A stretch of DNA of 64,000 nucleotides from Dyadobacter koreensis (GTDB taxonomy: Bacteria; Bacteroidota; Bacteroidia; Cytophagales; Spirosomataceae), in contig NZ_FNXY01000004.1 of the NCBI RefSeq assembly GCF_900108855.1, positions 434,001 to 498,000 on the forward strand. Direction: 5' to 3'. The stretch's first letter is position 1. The number at the start of each line of letters is the position of its first letter. Of this stretch, positions 8,867 through 17,943 are shown piece by piece. A program made the translations under genes and the position numbers. The notes under the pieces are model-generated. The model searched no databases and was not told the origin of the DNA. It was given only the letters and a program-made list of their open reading frames with translations.

Positions 8867-9556
8867 ATGATTATTTTTTTCGACGACCGTCCCTTCCGAA
8901 TTGTACGGACAAATCAATTAACTGCCGCTGAAACATCTGATTTTGATCTGATTGTTGATCTCAGACTAGAGAAGCTTCAGAAGAGTATGCTCACAGGCCA
9001 TGTTCTTTTTCTGAATGCAAATTCGACCACGGCTATCCAGGCAATTGGCTTGCTTGAAAAAGAAATTCCAAAACAGATGCTTTCGATTACGATGGCAACC
9101 CGCGAAAAGGCGGATGTGGAAGAGAAAGTAAAAGGTTTGTACAAAGTCATCAAAGCAGCAGGAGGAGTTGTTGTGAAGGGTGATAAATGGCTTTTTATGT
9201 TCCGCCGTAAAAAGTGGGATCTGCCGAAAGGTAAACTTGATAAAGGAGAAAACTCTAAGAACGCTGCCATACGCGAGATTGAGGAAGAAACCGGAGTGAA
9301 GGCCATTGTTCGTGACAAGATCTGTACGACGTGGCACACGTATACCATGAATAACAGCCGTATACTTAAACGCACCAAGTGGTATTTGTTTGACTGCCTG
9401 GACGATTCAAAGATGAGTCCTCAGGAAGAAGAGCAGATCGAAAAGCTTGAATGGTATACGTCAGCAGAAGCAAAATCGATTCTGATTAATTCCTTCAGTT
9501 CGATCCGTTATGTGGTCGATAGTTTGAAGAAAAACCAGAATTTAAAAGAGCAGTAA
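8867..9556 (+). CDS. Nudix hydrolase with an N-terminal extension
   Basis: A 229-residue protein. The Nudix box at residues 122-144 reads GKLDKGENSKNAAIREIEEE and then TGV, with every catalytic acid of GX5EX7REUXEEXGU in place. About 95 residues precede the Nudix fold; this part looks like an alpha/beta segment and has no motif I recognise. Nudix enzymes cleave nucleoside diphosphates linked to another moiety; the substrate here is unknown. It is divergent from the CorC-like gene and closed by a strong terminator. Confidence 0.9.
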   Translation: MIIFFDDRPFRIVRTNQLTAAETSDFDLIVDLRLEKLQKSMLTGHVLFLNANSTTAIQAIGLLEKEIPKQMLSITMATREKADVEEKVKGLYKVIKAAGGVVVKGDKWLFMFRRKKWDLPKGKLDKGENSKNAAIREIEEETGVKAIVRDKICTTWHTYTMNNSRILKRTKWYLFDCLDDSKMSPQEEEQIEKLEWYTSAEAKSILINSFSSIRYVVDSLKKNQNLKEQ

Positions 9557-9563
9557 ACAAAAT

Positions 9564-9598
9564 TGTGCTGTACAATCCCATTGTGCAGCACAGTTTTT
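9564..9598 (+). terminator. Terminator of the Nudix gene
   Basis: A 13-bp stem (9564-9576 with 9580-9592, one G-U pair) has a CCC loop and is followed by TTTTT. Its position rules out the upstream TTG at 9563 as the start of the DUF983 gene. Confidence 0.85.
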
Positions 9599-9622
9599 AA
9601 TTTTCTACCAAGATTTATTACC

Positions 9623-10009
9623 ATGTTTAAGGGCACCAAACTATATAGCATCTTCGCAAACAAATGCCCCAAATGCCAGACGGGCAATTTTTTCAAGACA
9701 AATAATCCTTACAATTTCAAAAAATTCGACAAGCTGAATGAAAAATGCGAATATTGTAAGGAGTCATTTACCAGAGAACCTGGTTTCTACATCGGATCCA
9801 TGTATGTAAGCTACGCGTTATCGGTGGCTTTGATGGTCGTATTTTTTGTAGGTTTTGTGCTGATACTTGATCTTGATATGTATTATGTCCTGACAGGTCT
9901 GGTAGCTTCTTATGTTGTTTTGATTCCTGTCATGTTTCGTCTCGCGCGCCTGATCTGGATCAATATTTTCGTGAAATATGATCCTGAAAAACGGCAGCTG
10001 GCTAACTAG
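9623..10009 (+). CDS. DUF983 family membrane protein
   Basis: A 128-residue protein with an N-terminal zinc-ribbon-like CPKC (Cys15, Cys18) and a second pair CEYC, followed by two hydrophobic helices (VSYALSVALMVVFFVGFVLI and a VLTGLVASYVVLIPVM segment). This is the layout of DUF983 proteins; their function is unknown. I start it at the ATG at 9623, because an upstream in-frame TTG would place 20 extra residues inside the preceding terminator. Confidence 0.85.
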   Translation: MFKGTKLYSIFANKCPKCQTGNFFKTNNPYNFKKFDKLNEKCEYCKESFTREPGFYIGSMYVSYALSVALMVVFFVGFVLILDLDMYYVLTGLVASYVVLIPVMFRLARLIWINIFVKYDPEKRQLAN

Positions 10010-10038
10010 GAAAAGGAATCGAAATTGTAGATAGATTC

Positions 10039-10068
10039 TCACTAGCTTAAATCAGGTTAAGCTAGTGA
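10039..10068. terminator. Bidirectional hairpin between DUF983 and coaD
   Basis: A perfect 12-bp inverted repeat (10039-10050 with 10057-10068) with a 6-base loop sits between two convergent genes. It lacks a long T-tract on either side. Confidence 0.6.
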
Positions 10069-10073
10069 ACGCA

Positions 10074-10568
10074 TTACAGCCCTGAGTTTTTCAATTCTCT
10101 CAATTTATTTAGTTCCGAAAGAGAATATGGCAAAAAGTCGTCCACTCCCTGCCCATATCGGTGAAGATCGCGAATAATACTTGAACTGATTGGTGCCAGA
10201 TTTGGCGAAGTAATTAAAAAAACTGTTTCAATTTCTTCATAAACGAAACGATTCACCTGAGCAATACCATTTTCATATTCGAAATCCGTCGTATTTCGCA
10301 GTCCTCTCAATAAGAACTTTGCTCCAATTTCTCTCGCAATTCTTGCCGTAAGATCGTTATAAGTAATAACGCGCACATTTTCTTCCTTTTCAAAAGTCTT
10401 TTCAATCAATTCTTTCATCACGTCCAAAGGAAAATAACGCTGTTTGCTGGAATTGTTTCCGATACCAACGACCACCTCGTCAAAAAGTCTCAGACCCCGT
10501 AAAATGATATCTTCATGCCCTTTCGTAAATGGATCAAAAGAGCCGGGAAACAATGCGATTCGCTTCAT
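10074..10568 (-). CDS. coaD: Phosphopantetheine adenylyltransferase
   Basis: A 164-residue enzyme catalysing the penultimate step of coenzyme A synthesis, adenylation of 4'-phosphopantetheine. The N-terminal nucleotidyltransferase motif FPGSFDPFTKGH (His18) and the C-terminal ISSSIIRDLHRYG block are diagnostic. I start it at the ATG at 10568 (MKRIALFPGSF); the frame is open 13 codons further upstream, but those residues are not part of the family. DUF3822 lies upstream in the same direction, as in other Bacteroidota. Confidence 0.96.
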   Translation of the reverse strand: MKRIALFPGSFDPFTKGHEDIILRGLRLFDEVVVGIGNNSSKQRYFPLDVMKELIEKTFEKEENVRVITYNDLTARIAREIGAKFLLRGLRNTTDFEYENGIAQVNRFVYEEIETVFLITSPNLAPISSSIIRDLHRYGQGVDDFLPYSLSELNKLRELKNSGL

Positions 10569-10626
10569 AAATTCTAAAAACAGGAGAGCTAAAAATTGGA
10601 ATGGCAATTATACCTAAATAAACAGA

Positions 10627-10650
10627 AATGAAGTACAGAAGTACTTCATT
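10627..10650 (-). terminator. Hairpin after the DUF3822 gene
   Basis: A perfect 10-bp stem (10627-10636 with 10641-10650) has a 4-base loop. On the minus strand it is followed by the T-rich TTCTGTTTATTT. It lies between the DUF3822 stop and the coaD start and may partly uncouple the two. Confidence 0.6.
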
Positions 10651-10688
10651 CTAATCATATTTTAACTATTCAAATCTTAAAGATATTA

Positions 10689-11594
10689 TTAAGAAGAAAC
10701 CAGATATGTGTTGAAAAGACCAAAATAACGGTGCCCTGGAATATCTCCGCAATGAGTACTATATCTTAGTGTCGTCGGTCCGCTACCAATTTCAATGTTC
10801 GGGAAAAATTTATTCAGTTCCTGGAAAGATTCCGAACTGGGGCTAACTTCTCCATAACACAAAACTTTCATTTCTTCCGGGAGGTAGTTGAGTTCGTTAA
10901 GTGCAAAAAGAACGATATAAGCTAATTCCTGGGGTTGAGAATATTTAAATCTGTTGCACAAAATAAGCTGTTGACTCTCGGTGATGATCAGCGTAAAATA
11001 TCCCTTTTCCAGATAAATAGATACCATCTTTAACTCTTGATGTTCAGCATGACTGACAAGTGCGCCAATAATCAATGGACTTGTCAAATGATAAAATGCT
11101 ATATCGGACGACTCGAAATGTGTCGCCATCCAGTCGTACCATACTTTTGGGATGCTAAATACATTATTCGCATGCACCAGTGGAATTTCATGGTACAAGA
11201 CACGTTCTTCTTTATCTACCGGATGCCCCAGCGCAAATTCCAGATAACTTGGCGCCGAATCTTTTTCAAAAATCAAGGTAGGAATTAAACTGAAAGCATG
11301 AGAATTAATAGCCACGCGAACATTTTTCCAATGGTTGGATGACCAAAGTAAATGTCCGGTAAATATTTTCTTCAATCTCTCAAAAACCTCATCCTGAGTC
11401 AGCACTACATCAAAATTGTAATCTTCAAGCCAGATACACTCCATCTTTTCATCCCGGACGATACAAAAACGTATGCGTCGCTCATCCACTTCAATGCATA
11501 ACGTACAAAACGGAATAGCATCTGCATCAAATGAATTATCTCCCACTAACAGCGTAGGAATTACTTCAATTGCCTGGTTTTCAATTTGTGCCAC
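10689..11594 (-). CDS. DUF3822 family protein
   Basis: A 301-residue soluble protein without signal peptide or catalytic motif that I can recognise. The overall pattern (an early LCIEV-x-ERRIRFCIV strand pair, a central VFSIP segment, a late LYLPEEMKVLCYGEV-like strand) and the position just upstream of coaD fit DUF3822, a Bacteroidota-specific family with an actin-like/ASKHA-type fold prediction. The start is GTG at 11594; no in-frame ATG lies nearby. The function is unknown. Confidence 0.7.
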   Translation of the reverse strand: MAQIENQAIEVIPTLLVGDNSFDADAIPFCTLCIEVDERRIRFCIVRDEKMECIWLEDYNFDVVLTQDEVFERLKKIFTGHLLWSSNHWKNVRVAINSHAFSLIPTLIFEKDSAPSYLEFALGHPVDKEERVLYHEIPLVHANNVFSIPKVWYDWMATHFESSDIAFYHLTSPLIIGALVSHAEHQELKMVSIYLEKGYFTLIITESQQLILCNRFKYSQPQELAYIVLFALNELNYLPEEMKVLCYGEVSPSSESFQELNKFFPNIEIGSGPTTLRYSTHCGDIPGHRYFGLFNTYLVSS

Positions 11595-11643
11595 AATCTG
11601 ATTTTAAGTGATTCTTATTAAACTATTATGCTTGTTTCTAATT

Positions 11644-12132
11644 TTAATCCGTCATATATCCGCGAAGTGAAAGAATATCTTCCAAAGTTTCGCATTTCCG
11701 AAACAGCCCGTGTACCTGATTTTGAGGAAGTAATTTTATATCCTCCATTGACATAAAATCAACCTCCTGCAAAATTTGGTTTCCATCTGAAAATTCAGGA
11801 TCGAAACCTATTGATAAATCTCCGGATATGATCTTTACCTGAAAAAAAATCTCAACTGCATGCAAAGGTGGTAGAATTAATTCATTTACAAAAAGCATTT
11901 CCCCAACTTCAACCACCAGCCTCGTCTCTTCTAAAAATTCCCGGGATAAAGCGGAGGCAGCACTTTCACCAAACTCCATACCTCCGCCAGGAGGGCTCCA
12001 GAAAATATTTTCGGAGCCGACAGAAGTGTGCCTGACCAATAAAATACGATCATCGACGACGCAAATCCCGCAAACGCGAACCCGTAATTTGTTACCGTAG
12101 AGCTTATGTAATTCCTGTTTACCTGCTTCCAA
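11644..12132 (-). CDS. Nudix hydrolase, probable TTG start
   Basis: About 162 residues with the Nudix box GGGMEFGESAASALSREFLE then ETR; the final Gly of the consensus is Arg, which is tolerated. The frame is open up to a TTG at 12183, but that TTG is the -33 element of a consensus promoter (-7 box at 12154-12161). The true start must therefore be downstream. The best candidate is the TTG at 12132, giving an N-terminus like EAGKQELHKLYGNKLRVRVC, typical of short Nudix proteins. The substrate is unknown. The CBS gene lies upstream in the same direction. Confidence 0.8.
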   Translation of the reverse strand: MEAGKQELHKLYGNKLRVRVCGICVVDDRILLVRHTSVGSENIFWSPPGGGMEFGESAASALSREFLEETRLVVEVGEMLFVNELILPPLHAVEIFFQVKIISGDLSIGFDPEFSDGNQILQEVDFMSMEDIKLLPQNQVHGLFRKCETLEDILSLRGYMTD

Positions 12133-12153
12133 CCCAGAATATTTTTGGAAAAG

Positions 12154-12183
12154 CAAAGATAGTGAACCTGCCAGATTTGACAA
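12154..12183 (-). promoter_or_regulatory. Consensus Bacteroidota promoter of the Nudix gene
   Basis: On the minus strand, TTG (12181-12183) is followed after 19 bases by TATCTTTG (12154-12161), an exact -33/-7 pair. It lies inside the longest open frame of the Nudix gene and so moves its start. Confidence 0.75.
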
Positions 12184-12257
12184 GTTTATAATTGGGAAGT
12201 CATAACAATCCCTCCCCTGGTGAATTTCACAGGGTAAATTTGCATGTCAGCGCTAAA

Positions 12258-12698
12258 TCAGGCGTATGGTGTACCCGAGATATATCCTTCGAGAGATTTA
12301 ATGTGGGCTTTTTGTTCGCGGATAATAGCGGATACGATATCGTTGATCGATATAATCCCCACCAATTCGCCTTTTCTGTTGACAGGCAAATGCCGGATAT
12401 GCTTATCTGACATAATCTGCATACAATCTTCAATTTTCTGATCGGTTTCAACTGTTATCACTTTATCCGTCATGACGTCACCAATGAGTGTGTCACGAGA
12501 AGCACGGCCCATTAAGATTACTTTTCGCGCGTAATCACGCTCGGAAAATATACCGATCAGTTCTCCATCTTCCAGAACCAGGACAGCACCGATATTTTTT
12601 TCTGCCATGAGCTCCAATGCCTGGAAAACGGTTGTCTCTTTTGTGATCGAGAAAATAGCATCGATGGACTTGCTGGCGAGCACTTGATATACTTGCAT
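12258..12698 (-). CDS. Two-CBS-domain protein
   Basis: A 146-residue protein made only of a CBS pair. The first unit (about 8-60) ends LIGIFSERDYARKVI and the second (about 72-130) ends LVGIISINDIVSAII, each closing with the G-I-x-S/T-x-x-D phosphate-binding pattern. Stand-alone CBS pairs sense adenine nucleotides and control partner proteins; no partner is evident here. Confidence 0.92.
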   Translation of the reverse strand: MQVYQVLASKSIDAIFSITKETTVFQALELMAEKNIGAVLVLEDGELIGIFSERDYARKVILMGRASRDTLIGDVMTDKVITVETDQKIEDCMQIMSDKHIRHLPVNRKGELVGIISINDIVSAIIREQKAHIKSLEGYISGTPYA

Positions 12699-12780
12699 AG
12701 ACGTTCAGGTTATGATGAAAAGATGAACTTGAAAACTAATATAGCTATTTACTATGGAAAAGTCCAATAAATTCAAAGTA

Positions 12781-12788
12781 TATTTTTG
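12781..12788 (+). promoter_or_regulatory. -7 box of the RecD/Pif1-like helicase gene
   Basis: TATTTTTG matches TAnnTTTG exactly, 52 bases before the ATG at 12840. It supports that start over the upstream in-frame TTG at 12786, which overlaps the box. Confidence 0.55.
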
Positions 12789-12839
12789 TTACTCAATGTC
12801 GACTTTGATATTCGCTTTTCATCGTGTAGTTTCGCAAGC

Positions 12840-14270
12840 ATGGAAGCGAATCAAATACTGCCGTCACAGAGACTTGTTAAAAAATTTCCGTTCAGACCAA
12901 CCAAGGGACAACTTCGTTTCTTTGCGCAGACGGATGATTTTTTGATCGAAGAAAGTGGTCTGGAAAGGTATCGTGATTGCTTTTTACTCAAAGGATATGC
13001 AGGAACCGGTAAAACGACAATTGTCAGTACGTTGATTCAAGTGCTCAAAAATTATGGTTTTAAATCCGTACTGCTTGCTCCCACCGGAAGAGCGGCTAAG
13101 GTGATGTCTAATTATTCCGAAAAGATTGCACTTACGATCCATAAAAAAATTTATAAACAAACCTCCGACTCCTTCTCAGGAAGCCTGACATTTCAACGGC
13201 AAAAGAATTATCACGACAACACACTTTTCATTATAGATGAAGCTTCGATGATCAGTGATGAGGCGGATTATGGAAATCACAGCCTCCTGGCTGATCTTAT
13301 TGAATTTGTATTTGAAAATCCTGGTAACAAACTGATGCTAATCGGTGATATGGCTCAGCTGCCTCCGGTCGGAAAGGCGTTGAGCCCCGCACTGGACAAG
13401 GCTTATCTGGAAAAAAACTTCTACATGTCAGTTTTTGAAGAAGAATTGACGGAAGTTATGCGTCAGGATGAGCAATCAGGGATACTATACAATGCGACCG
13501 AACTTCGTGATCAGCTGAAAAACGAAAAGCCGGATATTCATATCACGACTAAAACATACCGGGACACGTTCCGGATGACCGGTGAAAAACTGGAAGAAGG
13601 TCTTCGTTATGCTTTTGATAAACATGGTCAGGAAAACACCATTATACTGACTCGTTCCAATAAATCGGCTGTTCAATATAATGAATACATCAGACGTCAA
13701 ATAAATTTCTCGGAAGAAGAACTGGATGCGGGTGACCGGCTTATGGTTGTCCGTAATAATTACTCGGTACTTGATGAAGATTCACCGGCAGGATTTATCG
13801 CAAACGGCGATTTCGTTGAACTCCTTAAAATCAAAAAAACACAGGAAATTCACGGTTTCCGTTTTGCTGATGTGGTTCTGCGACTTACGGATTACGATAA
13901 ACAGCCGGAATTTGATGCGAAGATTATGCTTGATACACTTCATTCGGCTTCTCCTGCCCTATCTTCGGAAGACAACCGAAAACTTTACGAAAGTGTCCTG
14001 GAAGATTATTCCGATATAAAATCAAAAAAAGAACGTTCGGAAGCGCTTAGAAAAGATCCTTACCTAAACGCTTTGCAGGTCAAGTTCGCTTATGCTCTTA
14101 CTTGTCATAAAGCACAGGGCGGCCAGTGGAGCGCAGTCTTTATTGATCAGGGGTATCTTCCGGAAGAACAGATTAACAGTGAATTTATCCGGTGGTTATA
14201 TACCGCAATCACGCGGGCAACGGATGAGGTTTTCTTAATGAATTTTCACTCCTACTTCTTCAAAAGCTGA
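12840..14270 (+). CDS. RecD/Pif1-like ATP-dependent DNA helicase
   Basis: A 476-residue superfamily 1B helicase. It has Walker A GYAGTGKTT (52-60), Walker B FIIDEASMI, the Q-binding GDMAQLPPVG, and late motifs ALTCHKAQGGQW and YTAITRA typical of the RecD2/Pif1/UvrD-like C-terminal domain. It lacks the N-terminal domains of full RecD2, so it is the compact form common in Bacteroidota. A 5'-3' unwinding role in repair or replication is family knowledge. The start at 12840 fits the promoter, and the gene ends 7 bases from the convergent tsaC-type gene. Confidence 0.9.
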   Translation: MEANQILPSQRLVKKFPFRPTKGQLRFFAQTDDFLIEESGLERYRDCFLLKGYAGTGKTTIVSTLIQVLKNYGFKSVLLAPTGRAAKVMSNYSEKIALTIHKKIYKQTSDSFSGSLTFQRQKNYHDNTLFIIDEASMISDEADYGNHSLLADLIEFVFENPGNKLMLIGDMAQLPPVGKALSPALDKAYLEKNFYMSVFEEELTEVMRQDEQSGILYNATELRDQLKNEKPDIHITTKTYRDTFRMTGEKLEEGLRYAFDKHGQENTIILTRSNKSAVQYNEYIRRQINFSEEELDAGDRLMVVRNNYSVLDEDSPAGFIANGDFVELLKIKKTQEIHGFRFADVVLRLTDYDKQPEFDAKIMLDTLHSASPALSSEDNRKLYESVLEDYSDIKSKKERSEALRKDPYLNALQVKFAYALTCHKAQGGQWSAVFIDQGYLPEEQINSEFIRWLYTAITRATDEVFLMNFHSYFFKS

Positions 14271-14277
14271 TCAGGAA

Positions 14278-15234
14278 TTAATCAATCGCCGCAGCTCTTT
14301 TCAACCGGTCATTTATAGCTTTTCCAAGATCTTTATCTGGAACAAATTCAGCAAAAATCCTGTCAATAGGCTGACTGTCCAGCTCTCTCAGATAAGCAAA
14401 TAAATTGTGAGCTGCTTCTTTCAAATTACCCGACGGACTTAGCAGACGTTGATATTTTTTATCAATGGATTCGATAAAATGATCAAACAGAAGATATGCA
14501 GATAATCCGTTTTCCGGTTGAGGCATATTGTTTCGTTCGCTTAAAAAGAAGGGCTTTCTTGGCGCATAGTGACTTTTCAACATACCCGGCGCTTTGGGGT
14601 TCGAAGACGAATGAGACATTATAGCTACTTCGCCGATCACATTTTCAATATCTTCAATCGCCAGACCTCCCAACCTGTAAACGGTCGGAATTTGATCAAC
14701 AAAACCGATAATCGTCGATTCAATACCAATACCACACTCTCCCCCATCCAGAATGTATGGGATCTGATCTCCTAATTGCTGATTGACGTGCTGCGCAGAG
14801 GTCGGACTAATATAGCCAAATGGATTGGCACTAGGTGCTGCCAGCGGAAAATCCAATGCTGCAAGAAGTTCAAGTGTCAGTGGATGATTCGGGATTCTTA
14901 CAGCTACTGTGTCTAGTCCCGAAGTTACAAGATCGGGAATGATCTCCTTTTTAGGAAGCAGCAAAGTTAACGGTCCCGGCCAGAAATTTTCAGCTAATAA
15001 ATAAGCCTGCTGCTGAATTTCGCTTACGTATTTTTCCAATTTTTGTAGAGAATCCGTATGTACGATCAACGGGTCAAACGATGGCCGGTTCTTTGTTTCA
15101 AAAATGGACAAAACTGCTTTTTCATCCAAAGCATTTCCGGCCAATCCATAGACCGTTTCTGTGGGAATTGCAACTAATTGTTTCTTCCGGAGAAACTCCT
15201 TCGCCTGATTTATATCCTTACCAATGATAGCCAA
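14278..15234 (-). CDS. tsaC: L-threonylcarbamoyladenylate synthase (Sua5 type)
   Basis: A 318-residue protein that makes threonylcarbamoyl-AMP for the t6A37 modification of ANN-decoding tRNAs. The YrdC domain (about 10-195) contains AIPTETVYGLAGNA, KNRPSFDPLIVH and the PSANPFGYISPTSAQHV block. The C-terminal Sua5 domain (about 220-318) marks it as the long form rather than short TsaC. Its promoter -7 box is at 15260-15267. Confidence 0.94.
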   Translation of the reverse strand: MAIIGKDINQAKEFLRKKQLVAIPTETVYGLAGNALDEKAVLSIFETKNRPSFDPLIVHTDSLQKLEKYVSEIQQQAYLLAENFWPGPLTLLLPKKEIIPDLVTSGLDTVAVRIPNHPLTLELLAALDFPLAAPSANPFGYISPTSAQHVNQQLGDQIPYILDGGECGIGIESTIIGFVDQIPTVYRLGGLAIEDIENVIGEVAIMSHSSSNPKAPGMLKSHYAPRKPFFLSERNNMPQPENGLSAYLLFDHFIESIDKKYQRLLSPSGNLKEAAHNLFAYLRELDSQPIDRIFAEFVPDKDLGKAINDRLKRAAAID

Positions 15235-15259
15235 AATCTAATTCTCTTATTTTAGACTA

Positions 15260-15267
15260 CAAAGGTA
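15260..15267 (-). promoter_or_regulatory. -7 box of the Sua5 gene
   Basis: On the minus strand TACCTTTG matches TAnnTTTG, 26 bases before the ATG at 15234. The -33 region is weak. Confidence 0.55.
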
Positions 15268-15524
15268 CGGAAAACGTTTTTAATAGATATTTGAGCGGTA
15301 CTTTTTATACAAAATTCAGTATTCAGAATGTCACCTTGATATGCTTTGCCATATGTTTTGCTAAATCGTTTTTTCTCTATTGGTCTAAACGCGACGTCGG
15401 ACAGAACCTGATCTCATTTAGATTCTTTTTAAATTAGTTTTAAAAGCTTTAAGATCGATTACTGTTATGCTTTACATGTTTATATTTATTGAATAAATAG
15501 TATTTTCTAAATCAATCCTTTACT

Positions 15525-17264
15525 ATGTTCCAAATTAAAGAACAACCTGCTGTTTTTGATGTCTGCATTATTGGATCAGGAGCAGGAGGCGGGATGGCTG
15601 CTTATCAGCTTGCAAAAGCGGGTGCAAAAGTAGCCCTTCTGGAAGCTGGTGGATATTTTGATCCGGCTGATCCTAAATACATTACCCAATTAAAATGGCC
15701 TTGGGAATCTCCTCGCCGCGGTGCAAGCACCACCCGCCCTTTTGGAGACTTTGATGCTGCATGGGGAGGCTGGGAGCTTGAAGGAGAACCATATACACAT
15801 AAAAATGGCACAAAATTTGACTGGTTCCGCTCACGCATGCTGGGTGGCCGTACCAATCACTGGGGAAGGATTTCTTTGCGTTTCGGGCCAAACGACTTTA
15901 AAAGACATAGCATTGATGGGTTGGGCGACGACTGGCCGATTGGTTATGACGATGTGAAACCCTATTACGATCAGGTCGACAAGCTGATAGGGGTTTTCGG
16001 AACAGTTGAAAATATTCACAACGAGCCGGACGGAATTTTCCTACCGCCACCTCCACCACGTTTGCATGAGCATTTTTTGAAGAAAGCAGGAAAAGCGGCA
16101 AATATTCCGGTTATTCCTTCGCGCCTTTCGATTCTGACGAAGCCAATTAATGATCAACGCGGCGTGTGTTTTTATTGCAGCCAATGCGGTCGTTCCTGCC
16201 AGGCATATGCCGATTTCTCGTCCTCTTCTGTATTGGTTATCCCCGCTGTAAAAACCGGAAATGTTACCCTGATCAATAATGCAATGGCGCGCGAGATTTT
16301 GACAGATCCAAATTCGGGACTGGCGACTGGCGTTTCCTATGTAGATCGTGAGAAACTTACTGAGCATACTATCAAAGCGAAAGTCGTAGTTTTGGCAGCA
16401 AGCGCGGGAGAATCTGCCCGTTTGTTACTGAACTCAAAATCAAGTCGGCATGAAGGCGGTCTTGCGAATTCAAGCGGCGTGGTTGGTAAATATCTTCACG
16501 ATTCGACTGGCGCATCACGCAGTGCATTTCTTCCGCATTTGATGGACCGTAAGCGCTATAACGAAGACGGTGTCGGCGGTATGCACGTTTATACTCCTTG
16601 GTGGCTAGATAACAAAAAACTTGATTTTCCACGTGGTTATCACATCGAATACGGTGGTGGTATGGGGATGCCAAGTTACGGTTTCGGTTCAGGGATTGAA
16701 GGATTGAACGGCAAGTATCCAACTGCAAACGGCACAACCAAACAGGCAGGTGGTTATGGTGCTTCCCTCAAAGAAGATTATCGCCGCTTCTATGGCGCAT
16801 ACGTAGGGATGGCCGGACGTGGAGAAGCCGTACCGAACGTTAATAATTATTGCGAAATCGACCCGAATGTAGTTGACAAATATGGTATTCCTGTCTTGCG
16901 GTTCAATTACAACTGGACTGACTACGAGATCAAGCAGGCAAAACATATGCATGAGACATTTGAGGAAATGATCCATGCATTGGGTGGAGTTGCCTTGGGA
17001 ACGAAGCCAGGCGCTGACACTAATTACGGTATCGCTGCACCCGGCCGTATTATCCATGAGGTGGGAACTGTTCGAATGGGTGATGACAAAAAGTCTTCTG
17101 CTCTGAACAAATTTTCACAAGCGCATGATGCCAAAAATGTATACGTGGTTGACGGCGGGTCTTTTGTATCCCAGGCAGATAAAAATCCAACCTGGACTAT
17201 CCTCGCGCTGTCGTGGAGAGCTTCTGACCATATTATTGAACAGATTAAACAAAAGAATTTATAA
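15525..17264 (+). CDS. GMC family FAD-dependent oxidoreductase
   Basis: A 579-residue flavoprotein. The N-terminal FAD-binding fold has DVCIIGSGAGGGMAAYQLAK (GSGAGG at 17-22) and LLEAGG; the GGRTNHWG motif follows near residue 108. The C-terminal GMC_oxred_C part carries HEVGTVRMG and NPTWTILALSWRASDHI. It has no signal peptide of its own. The next gene, 32 bases downstream, encodes a Tat-type gluconate-dehydrogenase subunit 3, so the flavoprotein is probably carried to the periplasm as its passenger, as in known two- and three-subunit dehydrogenases. The likely substrate is a sugar, sugar acid or polyol; which one cannot be told. No cytochrome c subunit is encoded here. Confidence 0.9.
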   Translation: MFQIKEQPAVFDVCIIGSGAGGGMAAYQLAKAGAKVALLEAGGYFDPADPKYITQLKWPWESPRRGASTTRPFGDFDAAWGGWELEGEPYTHKNGTKFDWFRSRMLGGRTNHWGRISLRFGPNDFKRHSIDGLGDDWPIGYDDVKPYYDQVDKLIGVFGTVENIHNEPDGIFLPPPPPRLHEHFLKKAGKAANIPVIPSRLSILTKPINDQRGVCFYCSQCGRSCQAYADFSSSSVLVIPAVKTGNVTLINNAMAREILTDPNSGLATGVSYVDREKLTEHTIKAKVVVLAASAGESARLLLNSKSSRHEGGLANSSGVVGKYLHDSTGASRSAFLPHLMDRKRYNEDGVGGMHVYTPWWLDNKKLDFPRGYHIEYGGGMGMPSYGFGSGIEGLNGKYPTANGTTKQAGGYGASLKEDYRRFYGAYVGMAGRGEAVPNVNNYCEIDPNVVDKYGIPVLRFNYNWTDYEIKQAKHMHETFEEMIHALGGVALGTKPGADTNYGIAAPGRIIHEVGTVRMGDDKKSSALNKFSQAHDAKNVYVVDGGSFVSQADKNPTWTILALSWRASDHIIEQIKQKNL

Positions 17265-17296
17265 TAATCACTTCCGGTGATTAAAATTATAGAAAA

Positions 17297-17932
17297 ATGA
17301 AACGCAGAGATTCATTAAAAGCATTAACACTTAGCTCACTGGGATTCGCGGCGATGAATCCTCAGGAGGCCTTGGCGGAAGCGCGGGAAATTGAAAGCCA
17401 GTTACCCCCTGAAACCCCTCTGAAAATTCCAGGAGGACGTCAGAAAGAAGAGGCGATTCGCGATGCAAAATTGATGAAGGAAAAATTCTTCACCGTATCA
17501 GAATTGGCGACGATCAAAGTTTTAGCTGATATTATCATACCAGCCGATTCGAAATCCGGAAGTGCATCCGATGCAGGAGTACCCGCATTCATCGAATTCA
17601 TTGTAAAGGATATGCCTCAGCATCAGATTCCGATGCGTGGAGGTTTGAAATGGCTCGACAGAGAGTCGAGTAAACGTTTCCAAAAGACTTTTACGCTTTT
17701 AACCCCGGCTCAAAGAATTCAAATTGTTGACGATATCGCTTACCCCGAAAATGCGAAACCTATTTTCAGCCAGGGCGTTGCGTTTTTTAATCTGATGAGA
17801 AATCTTACAGCGTCAGGCTTTTATACGACGCGAATTGGTATTGATGACATCGGTTATGTTGGAAATACACCAAATATGTGGGCGGGTCCACCGGAAGAAG
17901 TTTTGAAGCAATACGGATTTACGAAAGACTAA
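17297..17932 (+). CDS. Gluconate 2-dehydrogenase subunit 3 family protein, Tat signal
   Basis: A 211-residue protein beginning MKRRDSLKALTLSSLGFAA, a twin-arginine signal (RRDSLK) followed by a short hydrophobic segment. The mature part matches the Gluconate_2-dh3 family, with LADIIIPADSKSGSASDAGVP and FIEFIVKDMP. It follows the GMC oxidoreductase by 32 bases and should act as its small subunit and export escort. The operon ends in a very strong hairpin. Confidence 0.9.
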   Translation: MKRRDSLKALTLSSLGFAAMNPQEALAEAREIESQLPPETPLKIPGGRQKEEAIRDAKLMKEKFFTVSELATIKVLADIIIPADSKSGSASDAGVPAFIEFIVKDMPQHQIPMRGGLKWLDRESSKRFQKTFTLLTPAQRIQIVDDIAYPENAKPIFSQGVAFFNLMRNLTASGFYTTRIGIDDIGYVGNTPNMWAGPPEEVLKQYGFTKD

Positions 17933-17943
17933 TCAATAAAATA

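Noticed and set aside
12214-12235. Hairpin CCCTG-TGA / TCA-CAGGG between the CBS and Nudix genes
   Set aside because: It has a bulged base and no T-tract on either strand, so I do not call it a terminator.
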